Assembly: GCA_019454045.1 (NCBI GenBank)
Contig: SKCR01021142.1
Span: 1-64,000 of the forward strand
Length of the DNA: 64,000 bases
Origin: Zanthoxylum bungeanum
Taxonomy: Eukaryota; Streptophyta; Magnoliopsida; Sapindales; Rutaceae
Direction: 5' to 3'
Each line of letters begins with the position of its first letter. Position 1 is the stretch's first letter. Under the pieces are notes generated by a model, which saw only the letters and a program-made list of their open reading frames with translations, did not search any database and was not told the origin of the DNA. Position numbers and translations under genes: made by a program. Positions 22,471-35,747 of this stretch are shown one piece after another.

Positions 22471-25400
22471 GGATGGTCCTGGAAATTAATAAGTTATTTT
22501 ATTTGATAAAATAATAAATATTATACCTAAGCCCGGAGTGAAGCAAATAAGTGGAACATGATATTTGGAATATTCATGTAATGATGACTTTAGTGCTTAA
22601 TCCATTATAATTGTCAAGTAGACTCCTTAATTTCTGAATCAGAATTAAGGATTAGATCCTTAAAGTATGATAATGAAATTGAAGGATTTTCATCGATCTA
22701 TTTTAGATCTTTGAAATACTAAAATTGCAAAAAATAATCTTGGAGAATTAATGACTATTCTCAAGGAGACAAAGTCAAAGTTTTCGATAAAGCAAGTAGC
22801 GCAAAGCGCACCTTACTTCGATATTCTAGAAACCCGAGGCTTGGCCGAAGGCTACTGGAATGTTGAAAAGGGCAAAGGCAAAATCATTATAATCTTCTAG
22901 GAAGATAAAAGGACATATCCTAAGAAGGAATTGAAGACGAGCAAGGCTCTGACTTCAAAAAATGATTGTCATAATTATGTTCACAGCTAGTATTAAAATT
23001 AAATTTTAGATACTTAGTGTGGTACATAAAATATATGTACTGATGTTCAGAATCTGTTTTGAACAGGATACTGACATCATTAGAGAATAATCTGCGGATT
23101 GGAAACAGGACGAAAGTCGTTGTTTTAACCGTAGATACCTGAATTTAGGAACTACCTTCGGGTTAGTACTTAAATTATGAAACTGTTATAATGTAACTAG
23201 TTTGATCGTATAACCCGCTGCGGGTGTACCTTTATATTCTAGAACACTAAAATGTTTTATTATATAAAGATGATATTGAGATAAACACATTAGATGCGAA
23301 TAACAGAATTTATATTTTGAATATAAATAATATCTCAAATATATAACATGACAAACTAATAGCTCTAACTGATTTGATCAGGTTGAAACTTGTATATGGC
23401 ATTGTTGTCTGGGACACAATTTAAACAAGACTCGTATATCCACACTTTTGAAGAGTGGGTACTAGGACTAATTTGATTCTATTCAAATAAAGTCTACGAA
23501 TCTAGTTTATTGGGCAAAGTGCCTAAAACACTATTTACTTGGTAAAAGTGCCAGTGCCACCGATCTATTAGCCCTAGTTCATAGTGAAACAAATGGGCCC
23601 ATGTCTAGCTAGGCTAGATGTGGATATGAATATTTCGTGACCTTTTCGGATGTGGCATCGATTTATGGTTATGTGTTTCTTTTGAAACACAAATCGAAAA
23701 CTTTCACAGTTTCGACACGAAATAGACAAACAGATCGGCTAAGTATTAAACTGTCACGGTAAGACCGTAATGGAAAATACTTAAGCAATGAGTTTCTAAT
23801 ATACTTGAAACAGGACTCCTCCCGGAACACGTTAGTTTGACGATGTGTCCGAACAGCATTAACCGAATTTTGCTAGACATGATAAGGTTAATCACGAGTC
23901 GCTCTGAGCTACCATTTCCTTCAACGGATATGCAAACCAGCGCAAGAACTTATTTTGAATAAAGTTCCATAAATATCTGTTTGACAGATATCATATTAGA
24001 TATGAACGGGAAAGAAACTGGGTTTCATATTCCTGATAATTTGGGTGTGCTAGGCATATGTTTGGATGATACCAAACTGAAACCCAAATTGGATAAGTGC
24101 CAATTATAGGTTATCCTAGAGATACCATAAGTATTGTACTTACACATCTCACCAGAGAACAATTAGATTGTTGCTCACCATGTGGTTTTCCTAAGAGGAA
24201 TACCGATATGCAGTGGAAAGTGGGAGGATAGTATAACTCGATGAAAATCGGAGTAATACTATTCCCGGCACCGAGTTCTAATGGAACACAAATAGTTCAT
24301 CAAGGATGAAACTATTCCAATAATCTTCGAATACACAAGAACCGCATAGGTCGGAGAGAGTCAGAAGACAACCTGGGGTATGGGTTTCTGATCTCACCTC
24401 ATAAAGATGTCTATCTTATTGAGGAATACCAACTGACTACGTATGAGGAAATGATACAAGGTATCGACTCCCTATTATGGCAAAGTGCCATAAAGTCTGA
24501 TATGGATTCCATGTATACCAACTATGTTTAGATACTAGTTGATGTACCGCAAGGCATTGTGCCTATTGGTACTATAAGTCTTGAAGGAAGACATACATGG
24601 ATGGCAACATACCAACGTACTAATCTAGGTTTGTAGCGAAAAGGTAGAGTTATCAACATTGTGTTGATTACGACGAAACCTTTTACCTGTTGTCATGGCA
24701 AATCCATTTGGATAATGCTTGCTGATGCTACATGTTTCATTTATGAAATGTGGCAGCTGAATGCCAAAACCGCTTTCCTTAACGGAAACCTTTTGGAGTA
24801 TGTTTACAACATCCTGACGGTTTTGTCGAACCATAACAAGCAAACTAGGTTTGCAGGTTATTCGATCCATGTATGGATTGAAGCACACATTAGGTTCTTG
24901 GAATTATCGTTTTGATGTAATCATAATAGTTTATGATTTAATTCAAAACAAAAATAATTCTTGTGTATAAAAGGAGGTTAGTGGGTGCGCACTGACAGTA
25001 AATGTCCTGAATAATGATGATATATCATTTCTTGGAAATGATATTCCCATAATATAATCGGTGAAAGCTTGGCTTTCATGATAACGACTATAAGTCGTAA
25101 CATAGGTACTATACAATAGTATAACGGAACAGTGAGCTGGAAATCTTCCAAGCAAGATATTGTTTCTGAATAAACAACAATTGCGGGTTATTGCTGCTGC
25201 TGAGGCAGCAATAGAAGCCATTTGGGTCGATAATAAATCTAATTAGATTAGATATAGTTCTGTTAGCAGTTGAGCTAGGCGTCAGCACATGCTAAAGAAT
25301 TAATGGTCTCATCGACGATCCAGATACTTATTTTGATATTCATCTGATTCGTTCGGATCATACATCGCAGCGATGTGATGATCGAATAAATCACATCAGA

Positions 25401-25511
25401 TGATAATCATACAAATTTGCTAACGAAAACCTTTTCTCAGTAGTTTGAGCCAACCGTACATACTTCGGGTGTCAGAGACTCGAGTGACTGGCTATAGGCC
25501 AAGTGGGAGAT
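22471..25511 (+). pseudogene. Decayed Copia gag-pol of element C
   Basis: No long frame survives, but motifs appear in order on the plus strand: a pre-integrase segment (near 23510-23590), integrase with a GYEYFVTFSD-like segment (near 23625), an ILLDMIRLITSR segment matching the RNRTLLDMVRSMM type (near 23870), reverse transcriptase with LLWQSAIKSDMDSMY (near 24470) and WQLNAKTAFLNGNLLE (near 24750), and RNase H with AAAEAAIEAIWV (near 25195). Order integrase before RT is diagnostic of Copia. It is followed by the polypurine tract AAGTGGGAGAT (25501-25511). Confidence 0.85.
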
Positions 25512-27612
25512 TGTTGGACAATTATGACCCATAGCGTCACTATTTGTACAGATCACGGTGTTGTTGTACAAATTAACTATGTGATAAAGGAGATTGCACT
25601 CTTATCATTTGTGATTAGATCACCTAGATGTATAAATGATGAGAGGTCCCTATGATTTGTTCCTGGACAGAGAATGATATGAGACAGTATCAGTCCAAGT
25701 ACGATAAATCATTAAATATCCCTAGTCAGAGTATTATCGAGATAGGACATCGATAAATACGTAAAAGACTAGTATTACACTTGTGCACGTTGTGAGGGCA
25801 CAACAACATAGTTCTCATATATTTGGGTATAGGATACTCATGCAAGTGTGATAGGAGGTTGTGTTTTACTGATGGTACGGGAAACAGCTTCGGTCTGGAT
25901 AGACCTCTGCGGAATCCCATTGGTTGTATGACTATGTGTCTATGGGAGTCTGCAATCAGGGTATGTGTATTTAGTCTTAACCTGAGACTTGCACCGCTAA
26001 TACTTACGACAATCAATATACTTTGGTTGAGGTCGTCCAGGGCTTTAACCGGTTCTGTGTACGCCAATTCTGGGTATATTGAGAATCGTAGTGTGTTGGG
26101 TGTGATGTTAAGACGGAAGTATCACTCCAGTCATATGGAGATGATGGTCACATAGGATACGGAACATGTTCTCTTAAATGCTCGAGCTATCAGGATATTA
26201 TGACTAGGTCATGTATATCCGATTATAGAGACTAGTTACCAGACATCCGATATGTGCTTCGTACGGGGCAGACACAATTCCAGCCCCAGGCCTAGCACGT
26301 GAACATCCGATACTGGATCAAAATACGCAATACTACGGTATACTACGCTTGATATAGATCTAATATTCCTATAAGGATATTTCTGGAGAATTGGGTAGGC
26401 ATGGCGCTTTGCTAGAAGCCAACCTTGTCTTGTAAATCGGTATAAACTTAGTACGAGGTACTTACGTGTTCGGATAGTACGACGACTGTATTTACTGCCA
26501 ACATATACGGGGATCTCATGGGTCGCTTCCCGAAGATTCACCGATGATGTATGACTCGCACTTTATTAATCTGGGATTAATTAGATGAGAGAGAAAATTA
26601 ATCTGGGATTAATTACGGAGATATTTTATCTGGGATAAAATATTAATTAAAGAGAGAGAACGATTAATTTGGAATTAATTGATAAAATAATATATTTGAT
26701 ATATTATAAGAAATTGGATTTCGACGCGGAATTAAAATTAGATTTTAATTCGGGCCAACGAAATAATTTAGAATTAATTCGTTAGCGACGTGAATAGTAA
26801 TTTTGCTAGGCGTAATCGTTTAATTGCGTCGCGACGGAAAATTCGTTAATTTGGAATTAGCGAACCCGATCCCGGATTATTTACGAGCGCATTCGCATTT
26901 CAAATTCGAGTGCGGCACGCAAGTCAAATCATGCGTCAAATCGTTAGTCACATCAAGCGTCGATTCAATTGTCACTTTGAGTGATGTGACAAGTTGTCAC
27001 TTGATTTGATTGATTCATGTAGTAGTTGAAAAGCATTATTGATTTTTGCTTTTGACTTTTGCTTTTTTGGATTTGGAAAATTGAAAAAGTGGTAAATGGT
27101 TTAATTTACTTTTTGGAAAATATATAAACCATAATTCATTTTTTCTTTTCCTAATTCTCTCTCTCCTTATACGGTTTCTAAAGAAACCATTTTCCCTCCT
27201 CTCTTTCTCTTCTCCCTCTTACGGCTTAGAGCCGATTTCTTCTCCATTTTTCTAGTATGACCGAATTAAAAGGAGAAGCAAGGAAGAAGACTTAGTGCTA
27301 GCACACCTTGGGTCAATACAAAGGTGATATGGCAGTGTTCTTGTGAGCTTGGAATCCATTTTGGAGCTTGAAGCTTGGAGCTTCAATGGAGGTCTCCCAT
27401 AGCCGATTTTGGAGGAGCCAAAACAGACCAAAACTTAGCACTACATCAGCTAAAGGAGCTCACTGCCGAGCTTCAACAAGGAGAAAGAAATGGATTTTGT
27501 TCTTCGCATCCAAAACCGATCATGTGAGTAATGTTTCCGCCTTATTCTTTGATGTATTCATGCGTTTTCTTGCTTGATTTCATGATCTTGGGACCTAATC
27601 TAGAAACCAACA
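25512..27612 (+). mobile_element. Complete right LTR of Copia C
   Basis: TGTTGGACAATTATGACCC follows the polypurine tract and the LTR ends CTAGAAACCAACA; length 2101 bp. It is related over its whole length to the minus-strand LTR at 1-2050, and over its last 830 bases to 19047-19880. Confidence 0.9.
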
Positions 27613-30480
27613 CATATAATATTAGGAATACGACTGCGGTCCTACTAACCTTCTTGTATACACAAGGTTCATCTTCATTTTTGATAAAATCAAACTCTTT
27701 GATTGTCTCATCAAAACACACATTCCAACTCCGAGATGATTGCTTTAATCCATAAATGGATCGGTGCAACTTGCATACCTTGTTTATGTTTCCTTTATAA
27801 GTGAAACCTTCAGGTTGTGTCATATACACATCCTCTACTAGGTTTCCAATCAGGAATACAGTTTTGACATCCATCTGTAAAATCTCATAATCATGATATG
27901 CTGCTATTGCAAGCAAAATCCTATTGGACTTTAACATGGCAACTGGTGAAAACGTTTCATCATAATCAATTCCTTGAATTTGTTTGTATCCTTTTGCCAC
28001 CAACCTAGTCTTGTAGGTAACCTAGTCTTGTAGGTTCAAAATTTTCTATCTGTATTTTTCTTTCTTTTAAAGACCCATTTTCTCGCAATGGAAGTTATCC
28101 CTTCAGGTGCATTTACCAAGTTCCAAACTTGGTTAGTATGCATCGAATCCATTTCGGATTTCATAGCTTCAAGTCATTTGGAAAAGTCAATGTCAGACAT
28201 TGCCTTTGTATAACTAGTAGGATCATCATTCTCAACGACAAATACATCATTTTTACCTTCCATGAGATATTTGTATCTTCCTGGTTCATGTTTTATTCTA
28301 CTAGACTTTCAGAGTTCATGAACTTGTGGTTGTTCCACCGCCAATCTTTTGCGAATTAAAGGTAATTCAATGTCATTTGATGGTTTTGGGACTTCATCAA
28401 GTTCCAGACTACTCCCACTATTTTTTCTTAGAAGAAACTGTTCCTCTAGAAAACTAGCATTCCATGAAACAAACACCTTTTGTTCACTTGCCTCGCAGAA
28501 GTAGTATCCCATTGTTTCTTTTGGATACCCCACAAATTTACATTTAATTGACATTGCTTCTAGCTTGTCAACAGGTGATTGCTTCACATAAGCTTAACAA
28601 CCCTAAACTTTTATAAAATTGAGATTGGGTCGTTTGCCATGCCATATCTCATATGGTGTCTTTCTAACAGATTTAGATGGAACATTATTTAGAAAGTAAG
28701 TAGTGGTTTCTAATGCTAGTCCCCAGAACAATGTTGGAAGATCTGTTCTAGACATCATTGATCATACCATGTCTAACAAGGTCTGATTTCTCCTTTCAGA
28801 AACACCATTGTGTTGAGGTGTCCCTGAAGAAGTCCATTGTGAAATGATGCCATTTTTCTTAAAATAGTCTTGAAACTCATAGCTCAAGTATTCTCCACAT
28901 TGATCATATCAGAATGTCTTAATTCTTTTGTTACTTTGTTTCTCTACATGGTTTCTGAATTATTTGAACGTTTCAAATGATTCAGACTTGTACTACATTA
29001 AGTATACATAACCAAAACGCGAATAATTATCAGTAAAGGTTATGAAGTAGGAGTAATTACCCTTTACTTGAATCAATATAGGGCCACATATATCGATATG
29101 TACTAGCTCTAGTAATTCAATCGCACATAGTCCCTTTCCAGTAAATGACAATTTGGTCATTTTACTAATTAAACAAGATTCACAAGTCGTATATAAATAA
29201 ACAAGATAGTTTAAAAGAATCATACCTTTGGCATTGTAGACTTGGTCATATCAATGAAACACGACTATTTTTTAGGATAGTGTCATTTAATTCCAGAACA
29301 TGCAATCCATTGCTTAAATATCCAATACCATAAGATATATCATCATATGAAAATGAACAACAATGGTTCTTTATTATAAAATTAAAATCTTCTTTGTCCA
29401 AACAAGATACAGAAATAATATTTCTACTAAGTATTGGAACATAAAAATAATTTTCAAATTCTAGAACTAATCCACTTGGTAATGATCGAAAATAAGTTCA
29501 TACGGCTAAAGCATAAACTCTTGCTCCATTTTGCCACTCATATGTCCAATTCATCTCTTTGAAGTCTTCTACTCTTCTTGAGGCCATGCATATTGTTACT
29601 TGTGTGAGAACCACAACAAGTATCCAATACCCAAGTAGAAGATTTACCATCATTAAGATTAACCTCAATCATAAATATACCTGAAATAGAAGCAACTGCT
29701 TGTTTTTTTTCTTTTCCTCGAGGTATTTTGCACAGTTTCTGTTTCAATGCCCATCTTTGTCACATAAGTCTTTCTTCTTAGTCACACCATCGGTGGGCTT
29801 TTGAGTGTTGGCCTATTGGCCCTTACTCTTTAGACCTTTCTTAGGACGTTTCTTAAACTTTTTGGAAGCACTCATTAACATCACAAAACCTTTCTATGAT
29901 TTTAAGTCTTTCTCAGCAAGTCTTAACTTATTAAGCAATTGAGGAAATGTAGCGTCCAACTTGTTCATATGAAAATTCAAAATGAACTGAGAAAAAGACT
30001 CTGGCAATGATTGCAATACAAGATCAATATATAAGCCATGGTCCATGATAAAAGCAAGATCAGCTAATTTTTCAATATAACTAATCAACTTCAGCATATG
30101 GTCATTATCTGAAGATCGTTATTTCAGCATAGATCTTAATAGAGCCTTAGGTATCTCATATCTTTTGGTGCGAGCGGATGCATCAAACAACTCATTGAGA
30201 TGTGTTATAATTGTGCTCGCATCCATAAACTCATGTTACTTTTGTAATTCTGATAACATTGAGCCCAACATCACACATACTGCCTGCTCATCATCATCAT
30301 AATGCTTCAACCAAGCATTATATTCTTCTTGTATTGTATCGTCGGAAAGTTCTAGGGGAACATTATATTCCAGGACATAAACCTTATTCTCTTGCCTAAG
30401 AACAATTCTTAGGTTGCGGTACCAATCCGCGAAGTTAGGTCCAGTCAACTTATTTGCATCAAGTATGTTTTGGAGAGAGA
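27613..30480 (-). pseudogene. Truncated Copia gag-pol of element D
   Basis: Minus-strand polyprotein in pieces. Near 30400 gag begins with LTGPNFADWYRNL, a common plant Copia gag start. A protease segment WVLDTCCGSH (near 29630; Cys replaces the Gly of DTG), integrase with HIDICGPI and YFITFTDNYSRFGYVYLM (near 29000-29120), and reverse transcriptase with DETFSPVAMLKSNR and QMDVKTVFLIGNLVEDVYMTQPEGF (27640-27960) follow. Frameshifts and stops separate them. RT is cut at 27613 just where the YVDD catalytic motif should come, by the end of Copia C's LTR; RNase H and the 3' LTR are absent. Confidence 0.88.
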
Positions 30481-31211
30481 TATTGTTACTAATGTTTTGT
30501 TTGGAAACCTATATGAAGAATAGAGAATTTGATTAGTTTTATTGCATTGATATAAACTATAAGATATTCGGACTTTTAAATGGTTACTCTTAGTGACAAA
30601 TTATCGTGGGTATGATCCCTTTTTACTTAATATAAAATGACAACGAGGGTTAATCACTTTATTTAAGTTCATTTAGGTAAGTACTTGTTACTAATTACAT
30701 CTCATGTAACTCATAGATCGCTAAGTTGACAACTCATGTCATGACAACTTTTGTCATCATATCTTATATGAAACTTAAGGCCTCCAAAATTAATTAGAAA
30801 TCATTAAAATTTAATTTATATCCTAATCTTATTAGGTTACTTAAGTTAAATTTATTTTAGAGATAAGTTCATAATCCAATTAGAATTTTATTTCTTAATA
30901 AATTTTAATTGTATTAAGATACAGTAATTGACATAAAATTAATTCTTTATTAAATTTTAATATAAATCAAATTTATTTAAAATTTATTTTTTTAATATAC
31001 TAATTTTTTTAAAAAAAAAACTATTTCAACCGCTGACGTCAGCAGCATACTTTACTGCACATGACATCATCATGACGTCATCATACGATGTCGTATTGAC
31101 ATCATGCTTGTACCAGCAGCAAAATTTGCTGCTACTAGTAAGTAGAGTAACACGACGCTGTTATTCAATTTTGAAGAACAGTGTCTTGTGTATATAAATT
31201 TACATATATTT
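30481..31211 (-). mobile_element. Leader/LTR 3' portion of Copia D
   Basis: AT-rich sequence upstream of D's gag on the minus strand, interrupted at 31212 by the inverted-repeat composite. No canonical initiator-Met primer site is seen. Near its end are two bZIP-type palindromes, GCTGACGTCAGC (31032-31043) and ATGACGTCAT (31072-31081), and an inverted repeat around AGCAGCAAA (31115-31133). The exact LTR boundary is unknown. Confidence 0.45.
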
Positions 31212-32258
31212 TGTTGACGGCTGATTTTGGTCTCAGGGTAATATCGGAATATCACTCCCGAGAAAACCCTCCCTCAATAGTGAATTTGTTTGGTTATAGG
31301 GGACCAAAAGCAAACTTAGCAAAAGACAGATAAATGCACCAATCGACAAGGAGATTTAACGTGGTTCGGTGGATTTGGATCCGACCTACGTCCACGGACA
31401 CAAACGGGATGGTACTTTTTATTACTGAAATATGCTTCTCGGATCTCTTTTGTGTTTACAAGTCAGAGCTTGATGATTCTGATGCCCACTTTTTACCTTC
31501 AACTTCTTACCCTTATTCTCTCTTTTTTGTTGTTCCTTTTCTCTTCATTATACCCTCCTATTTATAATGGTGAAGAAATCATATTCCTATTTGTACAAGA
31601 ATTTCCTAGTTGAAACTATTCCTTTTTCCATAAGGATTCTTAGTCAAAACTATTCCCTTTTTCCATAAGGATTCCTACCAAAAACTACATTTACTTCATT
31701 TATCCTATTAGGATATTAACTCACCAGTTTTCCTTATGAAAATAGGATAACTTGTCATCTTATCCACAATGATAGGGTGTTATCTTCTGGAGCACGCCTC
31801 GCTATATGGTCGGTCTTCATGAGGTCGGTCACAATAGTTTTTTGTACTGAGAGTGCTACTGTCGACCTGATAATTGCCCGGTCATCCAATCTTTAAGTGG
31901 TCGGGTTAACGATCTTAAGTGCTCGGCCCCTGACTTATGTGGTCGGGTCGTATTAATGATCCGGACCAATAAGGGAATTACCCTTTTACCCCTGTCGTGC
32001 TGCTTAAATGACATAGTGCCCGGAAAACACCATCAACATCTGTCCCCTAGTTCTCGTTCCAACGAGTATACAAGTTGGTGCCGGGAACTATAAAAAGATG
32101 GTGTGCTGATCGCCTTGCTGGTGGTCGCTCCAGAAATCACAGAGAAAAACGCGTTGGCTGCAAATCTGTTCATTCCTGCCACCTTCATGTGCTCAGTCAA
32201 CTAGGATCCCGATATCTACCCGTGGAGAAAATTTTTTGCCCTTATGTTGATGACGATC

Positions 32259-32830
32259 GACTCGGTGGGACGTAACCCGATCCCGTGCTGAGAAGAACAT
32301 TTGGCTTTGGGGGAATGTTACCTCCCCAGACCAATAGAGGGCCGACCATGTGGGAGATGCTTCGATCCCATGCCGATGATAAGTCTCTCGGTGGGACGTA
32401 TCCCGACCCCGAGCTGAAGAAAGACTTGGCTCTGGGGGAATGTTACGTCCCCAGTCCAAAGAAGCCGACTCGGTGGGACGTAACCCGACCCCGAGCTGAA
32501 AGAAAGACTTGGCTCTGGGGGAATATTACATCCCCAGTCCAAAGAAGCAGACTCGGTGGGACGTAACCCGACCCCGAGCTGAAAGAAAGACTTGGCTCTG
32601 GGGGAATATTACATCCCCAGTCCAAAGAAGCCGACTCGGTGGGACGTAACCCTACCCCGAGCTGAAAGAAAGACTTGGCTCTGGGGGAATATTACATCCC
32701 CAGTCCAAAGAAGCCGACTCGGTGGGACGTAACCCGATCCCGAGCTGAAAGAAAGACTTGGCTCTGGGGGAATATTACATCCCCAGTCCAAAGAAGCCGA
32801 CTCGGTGGGACGTAACCCGACCCCGAGCTG
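32259..32830. repeat. Minisatellite array 1, unit about 83 bp
   Basis: About seven units built on 'gactcggtgggacgtaaccc', 'gaccccgagctga' and 'ctctgggggaat'. The first unit is more divergent, the later ones almost identical. Confidence 0.85.
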
Positions 32831-33325
32831 AATAAACCATAAGGCCTCGATGGAATAAAATCCATATCTGAGCCGATTAACCAAGCGGTCTCGGCGGAAT
32901 GAAATCCATCCCCGAGCCGAATAAACAAGTGGCCTCGGCGGAACGAAATCCAGCCCCGAGCCGAATAACCAAGCGGCCTCGGCGGAACGAAATCCTGCCC
33001 CGAACCGAATAACCAAGCGGCCTCGGCGGAACGAAATCCTGCCCCGACCGAATAACCAAGCGGCCTCGGCGGAACGAAATCCAGCCCCGAGCCGAATAAC
33101 CAAACGGCCTCGGCGGAACGAAATCCAGCCCCGAGCCGAATAACCAAACGGTCTCGGCGGAACGAAATCCAGCCCCGAGCCGAATAACCAAGCGGCCTCG
33201 ACGGAACGAAATCCAGCCCCGATCCGAATAACCAAACGGCCTCGGCGGAACGAAATCCAGCCCCGAGCCGAATAACCAAACGGCCTCGGCGGAACGAAAT
33301 CCAGCCCCGAGCCGAATAAACATCG
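32831..33325. repeat. Minisatellite array 2, unit about 44 bp
   Basis: About eleven units of the form 'ggcctcggcggaacgaaatc', 'cagccccgagccgaataa', 'ccaa'. Each unit carries CTCGG and CCGAG in inverted arrangement, like arrays 1 and 3. Confidence 0.85.
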
Positions 33326-33900
33326 GCCTCGGCGGTACAAGAGCAGACCCGAGCCAGGAAGAAACATCGATCTCGGCGGTACAAGAGCAGACCCGAGTCG
33401 GAAAGAAACATCGGTCTTGGCGGTACAAGAGCAGACCCGAGCCTGAAAGGAAACATCGGTCTTGGCGGTACAAGAGCAGACCCGAGCCGGAAAGGGACAT
33501 CGGTCTCGGCGGTACAAGAGCAGACCCGAGCCGGAAAGGAAACATCTGTCTCGGTGGTACAAGAGCAGACCCGAGCCGGAAAGAGACATCGGTCTCGGCG
33601 GTACAAGAGCAGACCCGAGCCGGAAAGGAAACATCGGTCTCGGCGGTACAAGAGCAGACCCGAGCCGGAAAGAGACATCGGTCTCGGCGGTACAAGAGCA
33701 GACCCGAGTCGGAAAGAAACATCGGTCTCGGCGGTACAAGAGCAGACCCGAGCCGGGAAGAAACATCGATCTCGGCGGTACAAGAGCAGACCCGAGTCGG
33801 AAAGAAACATCGGTCTCGGCGGTACAGGGGCAGACCCGAGCCGTAAAACATATATCAACAAAACGGACTCGGCGGTACAAGAGCAGACCCGAGCCGTAAA
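33326..33900. repeat. Minisatellite array 3, unit about 44 bp
   Basis: About thirteen units of the form 'atcggtctcggcggtacaag', 'agcagacccgagccggaaag'. Long open frames on both strands here are a by-product of stop-free repeat units and are not called as genes. Confidence 0.85.
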
Positions 33901-34390
33901 ACAAATATCAAAACTATTGTGTGGACCACAACAAACAAGCATAAATAAATGTCAGCCTAAGACAGAAGAGGTCTTACTCACATTTTTGGGATCTGTTGTC
34001 TTTCTTGCGACTCTACAAGGGTCACTACAAGCAATGCTCTTCTTAATACATCCTCTCTGCATCTCAGCATTCCACGCATCCGACCGGATGACTTCCGCTA
34101 TCAACTTGGTCGACCTCAAAAACTGAATGGTCTATGTTACTTGTAAACACAAAAGAGATCCGAGAAGCATATTTCAGTAATAAAAAGTATCATCCTGTTT
34201 GTGCCCGTGGACGTAGGTCGGACCAAGATCCGCCGAACCACGTTAAATCTCCTTGTCGATTGGTGCATTTATCTGTCTTTTGCTAAGTTTGCTTTTGGTC
34301 CCCCATAACCAAACAAATTCACTATTGAAGGAGGATTATCTCGGAGGTGATATTCCCATATTATCCTGAGACCAAAATCAGCCGTCAACA

Positions 34391-35440
34391 TAAAGAATTT
34401 TCCTTTTTAAATTAAAAGTAAAATATTTAATTAAAGAAAATTTAAAACTATTTTTCTCTCCTCAATTCTTCACGTGAAATAGCTGATGTTTCACTTTAAT
34501 GGCAAGGGTTATTTATAGCCTTTGAGTTCTTTTGATCGTAATCAAATTAGGAGTATTAGATTAAGGATATGATTTAATTCTATCAAAATAAGAATTCTAA
34601 TCCATCCTAAAAAAATTATTATTATTTTAATTTAATTAAATTAATTAAATAAAATTTATCAATCCCAATCAAATTAGGATACTATAATTCTGAGATTATA
34701 ATTTAATACAAATATTTTACTTAATTACATTTCAGCCCCTATATTTTTGGAAGTTACAAAACGACCCCTGCACTTTTGGAGATTACGAAACAACCCCTAA
34801 TTTCCAGATTTACACTTTGGCCCAAAAATTTCCAGAATTCCGTTTTTATCCATAATTTCTAAAATTACGAATTTACTCCAAAGTTTAAGAACTTAACATT
34901 TAAGTCCTAAAACATAATTATACATAATTTATCATTAACTCCTCAATGCTTTTAAGTGTGTGACCCATTAGGTTATTTCTTATGTTGGCAATGGATATAA
35001 TTATAGACTTCATAAGTCTAGATAAATTATTTTATTAATTTATCCATAATTAACTCTTTAATTAAGAAACTAATTTTCATAGATCAAGAGTGGCATGTGG
35101 ATAACACTCTATATGGGTTCTCAAGTGGGTCAATTCGATGTACTTGTTCTCCAACAAGCATCCATATGTTAGACTAAGAGAACACCTTTACTAGTAGCTT
35201 ATGAGATCAACTACCTTCCTTCAACAAGGAAGCAACCATAATATATGCCGATCTAAATCGGATTTATCAATGTCTTGTGTTGATAATCCTACGATCGGGA
35301 ACATTTAAGAATGACTGGATCTCATAAATTAAACTTAATTTAATTCCTTTAATCATTATTCTAAGGCCTTTTAAGTCGTCAAAATTGCTTATGGACAATA
35401 CTTATAAATAAACTGTCAAATTTTATTAATCAATACATAA
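34391..35440 (-). mobile_element. Promoter part of the Copia D LTR
   Basis: Continuation of D beyond the inserted composite. On the minus strand it has TATAAATA (34510-34517), followed by a CACGTG and a gag-proximal leader resuming at 31211. Sequence to about 35440 is LTR-like, with a possible start TGTTGGAGAACAAGTAC at 35156, but similar-looking sequence continues past it, so the 5' end is not fixed. Confidence 0.45.
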
Positions 35441-35747
35441 TATAAAATTATATATTTGTCCCTATTGGATCTATGATATATAACCAATAAAATAAACATT
35501 ATAATAGTCCAATCACAGTTATGTTTGTTTTTTAAACTAGAAAGTATGCAGATAGATCCATGACAATCCAACCATAAATTTTTCTTATCTTGACTTTCAT
35601 TGAACATCAAAGTAGAAAAGACATAAAACAAAAAAAAATGTGCTAAGGAGCAGTAGTAAGATACAAATAATGAAATTAACAAGTTGACTATACAAACCGG
35701 AACAGATGGTCAGATTTGTAAAAATCTGGCTTATTAGCTTGAGCAAT
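35441..35747. other. AT-rich stretch, nothing recognised
   Basis: No motif, repeat or conserved frame is visible between the Copia D LTR region and the CACTA-like remnant. Confidence 0.4.

Larger units (their letters stand above)
19047..27612 (+). mobile_element. Copia element C, left LTR broken by the Athila array
   Basis: Plus-strand Copia element with a partial left LTR (19047-19880), a degenerate primer site, a long leader, a decayed polyprotein and a complete right LTR (25512-27612). The LTR ends form a 6-base inverted repeat TGTTGG..CCAACA. At 27612 it joins the reverse transcriptase gene of minus-strand Copia D in mid-frame, so C inserted into D. The other half of D is not found to the left and was lost with the left end of the array. 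Confidence 0.85.
31212..34390. mobile_element. Inverted-repeat composite with minisatellite core
   Basis: Begins TGTTGACGGCTGATTTTGG and ends with its reverse complement. The left and right ends are inverted copies over about 262 bp, including the word 'aacgtggttcgg' common in plant LTRs. Read on the minus strand, 31212-32038 looks like a whole LTR (TGTTGATGG..CCGTCAACA) preceded by a purine tract (32039-32055); the right end is the last 262 bp of such an LTR in opposite orientation. No matching target duplication is seen (tattt / taaag). It splits the LTR/leader of Copia D. It may be a foldback-type non-autonomous element or a rearranged LTR element. Confidence 0.65.

Noticed and set aside
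32609..33942. Overlapping minus-strand open frames of 320-430 codons (LLLYRRDRC-type repeats) and plus-strand frames of 145-190 codons
   Set aside because: They are stop-free readings of the 44-bp minisatellites in several frames on both strands, with no domain and no start or splice context. Repeat by-products, not proteins.
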